Assembly (NCBI GenBank): GCA_025774805.1
Contig: JALGZR010000036.1
Coordinates: forward strand, 1 to 55,610
Direction of reading: 5' to 3'
Length of the DNA: 55,610 bases
Origin: a bacterium
GTDB taxonomy: Bacteria > ARS69
This document shows, in pieces, positions 42,872 to 50,648 of the stretch. The notes beneath the pieces are model-generated. The model worked only from the letters and a program-made list of their open reading frames with translations, was not told the origin of the DNA and did no database searches. A program made the translations under genes and the position numbers. Every line of letters begins with the position of its first letter. The stretch's first letter is position 1.

Positions 42872-44454
42872 CGTCCCTCCTCTTCGAGCTTCAGGGGGAT
42901 GTCCAGAACGAAGCGGGCTCCGGGCCCTTCCGTTTTCCACACTAGCGTACCTCGGTGGTCCGCCGCGATGCGCTGCACCATGGCGAGGCCGAGCCCCGAG
43001 CCGCCGGGCCGTGCGCTCACGCCCGGTCGGCAGAGCTCCGCCTCGATCTCGGGAGGGATGCCGGGGCCGTCGTCGACCACCTCGAGTCGGGCGCTCTCTC
43101 CCTCCCGGGCGAGCCGGACCCGGACGCGACCTCCTCCCGATCCCGCGCGCCCCTCCCCCGATCCGGACACCGCCTCCTGAGCGTTCTTGACGAGGTTCGT
43201 CACCGCTCGGCGGAGGAGATCGCGGTCGGCGACCAGCGGGAGCGACTCCGGCCCCTCGTACGTGATCTCGACTCCCTCGGACGCCTCTCCGAAGAGCTCC
43301 ACCACTCCGCGCGCGACCGCCGCGAAGTCGGTGGGGGCGAGCTCGGGAACGGGCATCTTCGCGAACTCCGAGAACGAGTTCGCGATCCGCTCGAGGTTCT
43401 CGACCTCCTCGCCGATCGAGCGCAGACACTCGCGCGCTCCCGCGTCCTCCGGCACACGACCTTCGAGACGGTGGATCGCGACCTTCACCGGAGTGAGCGG
43501 GTTCTTGATCTCGTGCGCGATGCGGCGGGCGACGTCCCGCCAGGCCGCGACGCGCTCCGCGCGAACCAGCTCCTCCCGTGACCGCTCCAACTCCTCGCCC
43601 ATGCGGTTGAACGCGAGCACGAGGTCGCGGATCTCGTCCTCGCCCGCGATCGAGGAAGCTCGCCGTGAGAGATCGCCGCGTGCGATCGCGTCGGCCGCCT
43701 CGGCCAGCTCCGTCACGGGACGCGCGATCCGGCGGGCCGTCCGGCGGGCGACGAAGAACGCCACTCCCGCCGTCAGGAGCACGATCGCCGGACCGCCGAC
43801 GAGGAGCCCCACCGACTGCACCTGGCGGAGCACGTCGAGGTTCCTCCGCCGGCCGAAGTCGGTCCGGGCCGCGGCAAGCGTCTCGGCGAGCTCCTCGTCG
43901 ACGAGCCGGCCGAGGACCCGGGCCGGCGCCCCGCTCGCGGAGCCGGGGGCGAAGAACCGGAGCACGCGGCCCTGCTGATGGGGAAGGCTCACGCCGTCGG
44001 CGAGAGCGGACCACTCCTCCTCTCCGGGGACTCCGGGCATCTCGCGGACCGTGTCCGAGACGGGGACGAGAATCGTCCCCGCCTCCTCGTCCTCGTACGC
44101 CACGAAGTCGAATCCCCGCGCGGCGAGCCGGCGGATCAGCTCGGACCGCTCCGTCGCGGTCGGGGCCGTCTCGGGAATCTCCGCGAGCAGCATCCGTGCC
44201 TCGGACTCCTGTCGATCGAGCAGCTCTCCCGCCAGGCGCCCCGCGTCGGAGAGGGAGCGCTCGATCCCCGGCCCGTGAAAGCGATCGAGCGCGTCCCGGA
44301 GCTGGTCGAGCGCAAAGGCGAAGAGAATGAGGGAAGGAATCAGGGCGACCGCGAGGAAGCTGAATCGCAGCCGGTCCTCGAGTCTCGGGAATCGGAAGAT
44401 GGCGGGATCCTCCCCCGGGCACGGTGGTGTCCCGGAGCGTCCGGGCAGGGCCAC
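42868..44454 (-). CDS. Sensor histidine kinase, NtrY-like
   Basis: The protein is 528 aa as read. TM1 lies near 31-51 and TM2 near 208-230, enclosing a periplasmic sensor domain. A HAMP domain follows (VARRTARRIARPVTELAEAADA), then the H-box IAHEIKNPLTPVKVAI and the ATP-binding N, G1 and G2 boxes (NLVKNAQEAV, VDDGPGIPPE, GGSGLGLAMVQRIA). The phosphoacceptor His and the NPLTP form are typical of NtrY/NtrB kinases. ATG 44454 is the only ATG; GGGGAGG lies about 13 codons inside, so the true start could be later. A TTGACA on the minus strand (44482-44477) could be its -35. Confidence 0.9.
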   Translation of the reverse strand: MALPGRSGTPPCPGEDPAIFRFPRLEDRLRFSFLAVALIPSLILFAFALDQLRDALDRFHGPGIERSLSDAGRLAGELLDRQESEARMLLAEIPETAPTATERSELIRRLAARGFDFVAYEDEEAGTILVPVSDTVREMPGVPGEEEWSALADGVSLPHQQGRVLRFFAPGSASGAPARVLGRLVDEELAETLAAARTDFGRRRNLDVLRQVQSVGLLVGGPAIVLLTAGVAFFVARRTARRIARPVTELAEAADAIARGDLSRRASSIAGEDEIRDLVLAFNRMGEELERSREELVRAERVAAWRDVARRIAHEIKNPLTPVKVAIHRLEGRVPEDAGARECLRSIGEEVENLERIANSFSEFAKMPVPELAPTDFAAVARGVVELFGEASEGVEITYEGPESLPLVADRDLLRRAVTNLVKNAQEAVSGSGEGRAGSGGGRVRVRLAREGESARLEVVDDGPGIPPEIEAELCRPGVSARPGGSGLGLAMVQRIAADHRGTLVWKTEGPGARFVLDIPLKLEEEGR

Positions 44455-44517
44455 TCTAGAAACCCCGCTCCGTTCCTGTCAACGCGTCCCGACCTTTCCC
44501 GCCCCTTCACGATCCGG

Positions 44518-44523
44518 TATGCT
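44518..44523 (+). promoter_or_regulatory. Candidate -10 box for the threonine dehydrogenase gene
   Basis: TATGCT sits 7 bp before ATG 44531, which would give a leaderless or nearly leaderless mRNA. No clear -35 is present at 16-18 bp. The SDR gene at 9805 has a similar CATGCT shortly before its ATG. Confidence 0.25.
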
Positions 44524-44530
44524 GCGCCCC

Positions 44531-45565
44531 ATGCGAGAACCCGTCGTACTCGTCACCGGCGCCAACGGGGAGATCGGCCACGGTCTCATCGAAACCCTCG
44601 CCGTCGAGGGCGGAGCGCGCATCGTCGCCCTGGATCTCGTCGCGCTCGACTCGAGCCTCGCCTCCAAGTGCCACGAGGTCGTCCAGGGCTCCATCCTCGA
44701 CCGGGAGCTCCTTCACCGCCTGGTCTCGCGCTACGAGTTCCGCACGATCCACCACCTCGCGGCGATGCTGTCCACCCGGGCGGAGTTCACTCCGGGAGCC
44801 GCCCACGAGGTCAACGTCCAGGGGACGCTGAACCTCCTCGAGCTCGCCGCCGTGCAGTCCGAGTGGTCGGACCGACGCGTGAAGTTTCTGTTTCCGAGCT
44901 CGATCGCGGTCTACGGTATGCCCTCCCTGGAAGTGAAGACGTCCATGCGCCGGATCCAGGAAAAGACCTGGAACCTTCCGACGACGATGTACGGGTGCAA
45001 CAAGGCGTACTGCGAGCACCTCGGTCGGTACTACGCGAGGCACTACAAGCAGCTCAGCACGCAATCGAGTTCCTCGTGCGGCGTCGATTTCCGGTCCATC
45101 CGCTTTCCGGGACTCATCAGCGCCGTCACGGTCCCTTCCGGCGGGACCTCCGACTTCCTTCCGGAGATGATCCACGCGGCGGCCGCCGGGAAGCCGTACG
45201 CCTGCTTCGTGCGGCCCGACACGCGAATCCCGTTCATGGCGATGCCCGACGCGATCCGCGCGCTTCTCCTCCTCGAGCGGGCCGACGAGTCGTTTCTCAC
45301 CCGCCGCAGCTACAACGTGACGAGCTTCAATCCGTCGGCCGAGGAGTTCCGGGAGCGGGTGATGGCGCGCTGGCCGGATGCCGACATCACGTTCTCGGTG
45401 GACACGAAACGGCAGGCGATCGTCGACTCCTGGCCCGCCGACGTGAACGACGACGGCGCGCGGGCCGACTGGGGATTCCGGCCCGAGTACGACCTGGACC
45501 GCGCCCTCAACGACTACCTCCTCCCCGGGATCTCCGGCCGCTCCGAGCCGAGGAGCGTGACATGA
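44531..45565 (+). CDS. tdh: L-threonine 3-dehydrogenase, SDR type
   Basis: The protein is 344 aa from ATG 44531. NAD motif VTGANGEIGHGLIE, catalytic Ser and Tyr-Lys in FPSSIAVYG and MYGCNKAYCEH (YxxxK). RSIRFPGLISAVTVPSGGTSDF, FMAMPDAIRALLLLE and RQAIVDSWPADVNDDGARADWGF are characteristic of the UDP-epimerase-like threonine dehydrogenases. It would oxidise L-threonine to 2-amino-3-oxobutyrate. A Ser-rich insert (QLSTQSSSSCG) is unusual. The stop overlaps the ArsR-type gene as ATGA, so the regulator is probably co-transcribed. No kbl (glycine C-acetyltransferase) is next to it. Confidence 0.85.
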   Translation: MREPVVLVTGANGEIGHGLIETLAVEGGARIVALDLVALDSSLASKCHEVVQGSILDRELLHRLVSRYEFRTIHHLAAMLSTRAEFTPGAAHEVNVQGTLNLLELAAVQSEWSDRRVKFLFPSSIAVYGMPSLEVKTSMRRIQEKTWNLPTTMYGCNKAYCEHLGRYYARHYKQLSTQSSSSCGVDFRSIRFPGLISAVTVPSGGTSDFLPEMIHAAAAGKPYACFVRPDTRIPFMAMPDAIRALLLLERADESFLTRRSYNVTSFNPSAEEFRERVMARWPDADITFSVDTKRQAIVDSWPADVNDDGARADWGFRPEYDLDRALNDYLLPGISGRSEPRSVT

Positions 45566-46044
45566 GGGGGGAGAAGGCGGCGGAAGCGGCGGAGGCCACC
45601 GTGACGGCGGAGGGGGGAGAGGCGGCCGAGGCGGCACGTTTCTTCCAAGCTCTCGGGGATGAGACCCGCCTCGCCCTTCTCGACGAGCTGCGGGAGGGCG
45701 AGCGCTCGGTGGGAGACCTCGTCGAGGCCCTCGGCTGTCCTCAACCGAAGGTGTCGAGGCATCTGAAGGTGCTGAAGGACGCGGGGCTCGTGCGGGATCG
45801 GAAGGTCGGGCGCCACGTGCGGTACGCGCGGGAGGTTCCGGCGGGCTGGAGCGAGGGGGTCCGAGGCTGGTTGGGACGCCTCGCGATCGGTGCGGGCCGC
45901 TCGGAGGAGCCGGCCGGCTCCTCCGAGCGGCCCGCCGTCCCGGAGCATCGACCCGCGCGCCCGGCTCCCGGCAAGACGCCGGGGACGCCGAAGACGGCCG
46001 CCTCCGTCCGCCGCGGTCACGACCTGGAGACGCACCTCCTCTGA
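45562..46044 (+). CDS. ArsR-family transcriptional regulator
   Basis: The protein is 160 aa. Winged-helix HTH at about residues 25-100: RFFQALGDETRLALLDELREG, then LVEALGCPQPKVSRHLKVLKDAGLVRDRKVGRHVRYA. No metal-binding Cys pair of classical ArsR (ELCVCDL) is present, so it is not an obvious metal sensor. The C-terminal 50 residues are low-complexity Pro/Ala/Arg. Coupled to tdh by ATGA, it may control its own operon. Confidence 0.88.
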   Translation: MRGEKAAEAAEATVTAEGGEAAEAARFFQALGDETRLALLDELREGERSVGDLVEALGCPQPKVSRHLKVLKDAGLVRDRKVGRHVRYAREVPAGWSEGVRGWLGRLAIGAGRSEEPAGSSERPAVPEHRPARPAPGKTPGTPKTAASVRRGHDLETHLL

Positions 46045-46299
46045 GACCTGTCTTCGTGTGCGGATCGAGGCGCGTCGCCCTCCGGAGTCGATTGCGTGCC
46101 TGCGACGAGACACCCCGTCCACTCCCGGGCAGACCCCACTCCGCCGGGCGCGGACTCGGGTGGGGACTTCCTTCCACGGTACCTTGACCTCGGCGAACCG
46201 AACCGCCTCCCGGTCCGTCCGGACACCGCCCTTCCTCCAGGCGGCGCGCCGCCGCGCCGAATCGGCGCCGCAGTACCGGCGGGCTGCGCGTGCGCTTTT

Positions 46300-46617
46300 C
46301 TAGTGCGTCAGGTGCGCGGCCCGGCGGATGCGTCGCTTGAGGCGGTGGATCTGCCGGCGCTTCCTCTTGATGAGGGCGCGGTCCTTCGCGGCGATCGCCT
46401 CCTTCGTCTCGGCCTTCAGAGCGCGGATCTTCCGCTTGATCTTCCCCTTCGCGATCCCCTCCACCACGAGGTGGGGCTTCTCGATCCCGAGCGCCTCGGC
46501 CACGATCTCGACGAGCCGATCCTTGGACAGACCGGTGACCCCCGTGGTCCCGGCCTTATCTTTGGCCATCTCTCGGAGCTCGGTGACCTTGACCTTCTGC
46601 AGTTCGTGCCAGTCCAT
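46300..46617 (-). CDS. Small basic protein with Rho-N/SAP-like N-terminus
   Basis: The protein is 105 aa from ATG 46617, preceded by an AGGAGAA. Residues 1-45 (ELQKVKVTELREMAKDKAG, LSKDRLVEIVAEAL) resemble the short helical fold of Rho N-terminal/SAP domains. Residues 55-105 are strongly basic (KGKIKRKIRALKAE, IKRKRRQIHRLKRRIRRAA) and probably form a long helix that could bind nucleic acid. It is not linked to other genes. A role in RNA or DNA binding is likely but unproven. Confidence 0.75.
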   Translation of the reverse strand: MDWHELQKVKVTELREMAKDKAGTTGVTGLSKDRLVEIVAEALGIEKPHLVVEGIAKGKIKRKIRALKAETKEAIAAKDRALIKRKRRQIHRLKRRIRRAAHLTH

Positions 46618-46655
46618 GGTTTCTCCTGTCGGCGGTCCTTTCGGGCGGTCCGTCA

Positions 46656-46830
46656 GCCTGCATATCTCACCGGCCTCTGCTGCGGCAGCGGCTTGCCGCG
46701 CCTGGCTTCGTCGCCGGCGCGCTTCCCCCCTGCGACGGGGCTACGGCCCCGCCTCGGGTGAAAGCGCCCCATCTCCTCGCCAAACACGACGATCCACAGC
46801 CTCGCGACGAGCCTGGTGAGAAATGCAGGC
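46656..46830. repeat. Inverted-repeat element, GCCTGCA-end family, copy B
   Basis: 175 bp with ends GCCTGCATATCTCACC (46656-46671) and GGTGAGAAATGCAGGC (46815-46830), complementary at 15 of 16 positions. The interior has further hairpins, for example GGGGC and GCCCC flanking TACG near 46736-46750, and no coding potential. Related pieces are at 5728-5781 and 27179-27210. It occupies the gap between the small basic protein and the second NtrC-type gene and behaves like a MITE or REP-type repeat. Confidence 0.65.
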
Positions 46831-46910
46831 TTGCGTGCCGGGCATTCTACCCCGTCCGGGTGGCCGCCGTCGCCCCTGTCGCCGCCCCCGGAGCGAGCCC
46901 CCTCCTCATT

Positions 46911-46961
46911 CCCGGAATCCGGCCCCTACCGCGATCGCCCCGTTTTTCCCTGGATTCCGGG
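46911..46961. promoter_or_regulatory. 10-bp inverted repeat upstream of the NtrC-type gene
   Basis: CCCGGAATCC (46911-46920) and GGATTCCGGG (46952-46961) are perfect inverted repeats 31 bp apart, about 120 bp before the GTG start. They could be a regulator-binding pair, or a remnant of a dispersed repeat. The rest of 46831-47078 holds nothing I can name. Confidence 0.3.
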
Positions 46962-47078
46962 ATGGCTTCGTCTACCCTGGAGCGTCTCGAACCCCGCCCC
47001 GGCGACGGGACGGGGATTCCGTCGTGCCGGCTCTGTCGTGTAGGCCCTGCGTCCCCCTTCGCCACCCCCGGAGGCCCC

Positions 47079-48464
47079 GTGACCAAAGCGCGCATCCTCA
47101 TCGTCGACGACGATCCGACGATTCGGGAGTCCCTGAGCCGGGTCCTCGAGTACGAGGACTACGCGGTGTCGACCGCGGACTCCGGCCCGGCCGCCTTGGA
47201 GCTCCTCGCGGAGCGCCGCTTCGATCTCGCGCTGTTCGACATCAAGATGCCGGGCATGGACGGCCTCGAGCTGTTGGACCGGACGAAACGGGCCCACCCC
47301 GGCGTCGTGTGCGTGATGGTCTCGGGGCACGGGACCGTGCAGACGGCGGTCGAGGCCACGAAGCTCGGTGCCTTCGACTTCCTGGAAAAGCCTCCGGACC
47401 GCGACCGCCTGCTCCTCACGATCCGCAACGGCCTGGCCCAGGCCGTGCTCAGGACCGAGAGCGAGACCGCGCTCCGACGTCTCGGCAAGAGCCTCGAGAT
47501 CGTCGGAGATTCGCCCGCGATCGAGAGCGTCCTCCGGGCGCTCGACAAGGTCGCGCCCACCGACGCCACGGTCCTGATCATGGGGGAGAACGGAACCGGC
47601 AAGGAGCTCGTCGCCCACGCGATCCACCGGGAAAGCAAGCGGGCCGAGGGTCGGTTCCTCCAGATCAACTGCGCCGCGATCCCGGAGGAGCTCATCGAGT
47701 CGGAGCTGTTCGGGCACGAGAAGGGCGCCTTCACCGGCGCGACCTCCCGCCGCGAGGGCAAGTTCGAGCTCGCCGACGGCGGCACGCTTCTCCTCGACGA
47801 GATCGGGGACATGAGCCTCGCCGTGCAGGCGAAGGTGCTGCGCGTCCTGGAGGAGGGGAGCTTCGAGCGGATCGGCGGCTCCAAGACGCTCTCGGTGGAC
47901 GTGCGTACGCTCGCCGCGACGAATCAGGATCTCGAGGAGGCGGTGGCCCGCGGGTCCTTCCGCGCCGATCTCTTCTTCCGCCTCAACGTCGTGCCGATCC
48001 AGGTTCCTCCCCTGAGAGACCGGAGGGAGGATGTGCCGATCCTCGTGCGCCACTTCCTCCGGCTCTACTGCGAGCGCGAGGACGCTCCCCCGGTCGAGAT
48101 CGGCGACGACGTGATGGCGCTCTTGCACCGCCACGACTGGCCCGGAAATGTCCGTGAGCTCCGAAACACCCTGGAGCGGATGGTGATTCTCTCCGACGGG
48201 GTGAGACTCACGCCCGAGGACGTGCCCTTCGCCACCGGCGTCCCCGGAGCCGCCCCGGCGAAGGAGACGGCCGGCCTGCTCGAGGCGTCCACGTTCGAGG
48301 AGTTCAAGGAGCAATCCGAGAGGGCCTACCTCCGACACCAGCTCGCGCGCCACGGAGGAAAGGTCAGCCGGACCGCGGAGGCGCTCCGGATGCAGCGGAG
48401 CAATCTCTACAAGAAGATCGAGAAGTACGGCCTGCGCCGGGAGGATCGGGGCGGACCGGGCTAG
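47079..48464 (+). CDS. Sigma-54 dependent response regulator, NtrC family (orphan)
   Basis: The protein is 461 aa from GTG 47079 with GGAGG just upstream. Receiver Asp in LALFDIKMPGMDG, Walker A GENGTGKE, sigma-54 loop ELFGHEKGAFTGA, Walker B LLLDEIGD, and a C-terminal Fis-type HTH (KVSRTAEALRMQRSNLYKKIEKYGL). It resembles the activator at 40501-41916 in domain order and is probably a paralogue. No histidine kinase is adjacent, so its partner is encoded elsewhere or shared. It reads toward the MoxR operon. Confidence 0.92.
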   Translation: MTKARILIVDDDPTIRESLSRVLEYEDYAVSTADSGPAALELLAERRFDLALFDIKMPGMDGLELLDRTKRAHPGVVCVMVSGHGTVQTAVEATKLGAFDFLEKPPDRDRLLLTIRNGLAQAVLRTESETALRRLGKSLEIVGDSPAIESVLRALDKVAPTDATVLIMGENGTGKELVAHAIHRESKRAEGRFLQINCAAIPEELIESELFGHEKGAFTGATSRREGKFELADGGTLLLDEIGDMSLAVQAKVLRVLEEGSFERIGGSKTLSVDVRTLAATNQDLEEAVARGSFRADLFFRLNVVPIQVPPLRDRREDVPILVRHFLRLYCEREDAPPVEIGDDVMALLHRHDWPGNVRELRNTLERMVILSDGVRLTPEDVPFATGVPGAAPAKETAGLLEASTFEEFKEQSERAYLRHQLARHGGKVSRTAEALRMQRSNLYKKIEKYGLRREDRGGPG

Positions 48465-48623
48465 GGGGGAGGTGCCCGGCCCGGAACCGGGGCGGCGGCG
48501 CCCGTCGCAAAGGTTCCCGGCCCGGACGCGCCCGGCGCCGAGACGGATTCCCGCGAACCCCGGACGGCGAGGGGTGTCTACAGAGGGACAGGGGCGAGGG
48601 GCCCCGGGAAGGAGACTGAAGAT

Positions 48624-49640
48624 TTGAATCGCAACGAGGCCCAGGACGTCCAGGCCGTCCGCGAGCTCAAGGTCGCCCACGACAAGGTTCTGGCCGAGGT
48701 CGGCAAGGTCATCGTCGGACAGAACGAGGTCATCGAGACCCTGGTGATCTCCATTCTCGCGAACGGACACTGTCTTCTGGTCGGTGTGCCCGGTCTGGCC
48801 AAGACCCTCCTCGTGAGCACCCTGGCCCGGGTTCTCGACCTGGAGTTCAGCCGCATCCAGTTCACGCCCGACCTCATGCCCTCGGACATCACCGGAACGG
48901 ACGTGCTCGAGACCTCGGGAGAGACGGGCCAGAGGAGCTTCCGGTTCATCAAGGGCCCGGTCTTCGCGAACGTGGTTCTCGCCGACGAGATCAACCGCAC
49001 TCCGCCGAAGACTCAGGCCGCGCTCCTGCAGGCGATGCAGGAGAGGGAGGTGACCGCCGGCGGGAACACGTACGCGCTGACGCCGCCTTTTTACGTGCTC
49101 GCCACGCAGAACCCCATCGAGCAGGAGGGGACGTACCCCCTCCCCGAGGCGCAGCTCGACCGGTTCATGTTCAACGTGTTCGTGGACTATCCGAGCTTCG
49201 GCGAGGAGACGCGAATCGTCGAGGAGACCACCTCGGCCTATCACGCCGATCTGGAGCGGGTCCTGGCCGGCGAGGAGATCATCCGTCTCCAGGAGCTCGT
49301 GCGCCGCGTCCCCGTGTCGGAGGATCTGGTGAGCTACGCGGTGCGTCTCGTACGGGCCTCGCGACCGAAGTCGGACGACGCGCCCTCCTTCATCAAGGAC
49401 TGGGTCTCCTGGGGAGCGGGTCCCCGCGCCAGCCAGTTCCTGATCCTCGGGGCGAAGACCCGGGCCATCCTCGACGGCCGCTACACGCCGGTGGTGGACG
49501 ACGTGCGGGCCGTCGCGCGGCCCGCGCTCCGGCACCGGATCGTCACGAACTTCAACGCGGAGGCCGAGGGCGTCGACCCGGTCGACATCGTCGACCGCCT
49601 CGTCGAGCACGTGCAGCCCGCGGAGACCGTGTCCTCTTGA
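48624..49640 (+). CDS. MoxR-family AAA+ ATPase
   Basis: The protein is 338 aa from TTG 48624 with AAGGAG 9 bp upstream. Walker A region GVPGLAKTLL, Walker B VVLADEINRTPPKTQAALLQAMQE, and sensor ATQNPIEQEGTYPLPEAQLDRF are all family hallmarks. MoxR proteins act as chaperones with VWA-domain partners, encoded next here. The stop overlaps the DUF58 gene as TTGA. Confidence 0.95.
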   Translation: MNRNEAQDVQAVRELKVAHDKVLAEVGKVIVGQNEVIETLVISILANGHCLLVGVPGLAKTLLVSTLARVLDLEFSRIQFTPDLMPSDITGTDVLETSGETGQRSFRFIKGPVFANVVLADEINRTPPKTQAALLQAMQEREVTAGGNTYALTPPFYVLATQNPIEQEGTYPLPEAQLDRFMFNVFVDYPSFGEETRIVEETTSAYHADLERVLAGEEIIRLQELVRRVPVSEDLVSYAVRLVRASRPKSDDAPSFIKDWVSWGAGPRASQFLILGAKTRAILDGRYTPVVDDVRAVARPALRHRIVTNFNAEAEGVDPVDIVDRLVEHVQPAETVSS

Positions 49641-50578
49641 ACCCCGACCGCGCGGCGCGAGCGTCGAAGCAGAAGCCCGGGCGGCGGCCCGAGGGGACCC
49701 CTCTTCTCAATGCGGCCACCATCGCGCGCATCGGGGGGATGGACGTGCGCGCTCGAACCGTCGTGGAGGGATTCGTCTCCGGTCTGCACAAGAGTCCCTA
49801 CAAGGGATTCAGCGTGGAGTTCGCCGAGCACCGCCAGTACATGCCGGGCGATCCGCTCAAGGCGGTCGACTGGAAGGTCTACGGCAAGTCGGACCGCTTC
49901 TACGTGAAGGAGTTCGAGGAGGAGACGAACCTGAGGGCCTACCTCGTGCTCGACGGGTCCGCCTCCATGGGGTTCACGACCGGCGAGGTTTCGAAGTTCG
50001 ACTACGCGCGCTATCTCGCCGCGGCGCTCTCCTATCTCATGCTCCGGCAACAGGACTCGGTGGGCGTGCTTCTCTTCGACGAGGAGATCCGCCGCTTCAT
50101 TCCTCCCCGTTCCGCGGGCAAGCACCTCCACGTGATCCTCTCCGAGCTGGAGCGGGCGCGCCCGGCCGCGGCCACGCAGCTCGCGAAGACCCTCCACCGT
50201 CTCGCGGATCGGGTGAGACGGCGCGGCCTCGTCATTCTGATGAGCGATCTCTTCGACGATCCCGACGCCGTGCTCTTCGCTCTGAAGCACTTCCGGCACA
50301 AGAAGAACGAGGTCATCGTGTTCCACGTCCTCGACGCGGCGGAGCGGACGTTCGATTTCCGGCGGGAGGCCGTCTTCCGCGATCTCGAGACGGACGAGGA
50401 AATGCTCGTCCGGCCCTGGGAGCTCCGCCCGGAGTACGTTCGGAGCGTGAAGAGATGGACCGGGAGGTACCGGCGCGCCTGTCGGGAGATCGGGGTGGAC
50501 TACGTTCCGATGAACACCGAGACGCCGTTCGATACGGCGCTCCTCGCCTATCTCCACAAGCGGAGCCGGCTCGGGTGA
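49637..50578 (+). CDS. DUF58 domain protein
   Basis: The protein is 313 aa from the TTG overlapping the moxR stop. The DUF58 signature is EFAEHRQYMPGDPLKAVDWKVYGKSDRFYVKEFEEE (shown in parts: HRQYMPGDPLKAVDWK, then FYVKEFEEETN). A VWA-like MIDAS appears in LVLDGSASM. DUF58, MoxR and BatA-type genes usually form one unit for a metal-dependent VWA/AAA+ complex. Soluble; no signal peptide. Confidence 0.93.
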   Translation: MNPDRAARASKQKPGRRPEGTPLLNAATIARIGGMDVRARTVVEGFVSGLHKSPYKGFSVEFAEHRQYMPGDPLKAVDWKVYGKSDRFYVKEFEEETNLRAYLVLDGSASMGFTTGEVSKFDYARYLAAALSYLMLRQQDSVGVLLFDEEIRRFIPPRSAGKHLHVILSELERARPAAATQLAKTLHRLADRVRRRGLVILMSDLFDDPDAVLFALKHFRHKKNEVIVFHVLDAAERTFDFRREAVFRDLETDEEMLVRPWELRPEYVRSVKRWTGRYRRACREIGVDYVPMNTETPFDTALLAYLHKRSRLG

Positions 50579-50648
50579 GACCCGCTCCTCTCTTCCGATC
50601 GGTCGAGCCGGACGAGACGTACCGGCGGCGCCGGCGAGTGCGAGGACG

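Noticed and set aside
50578-50648. Short ORF between the DUF58 and BatA genes
   Set aside because: Only 70 bp separate the two genes and no family sequence is seen.
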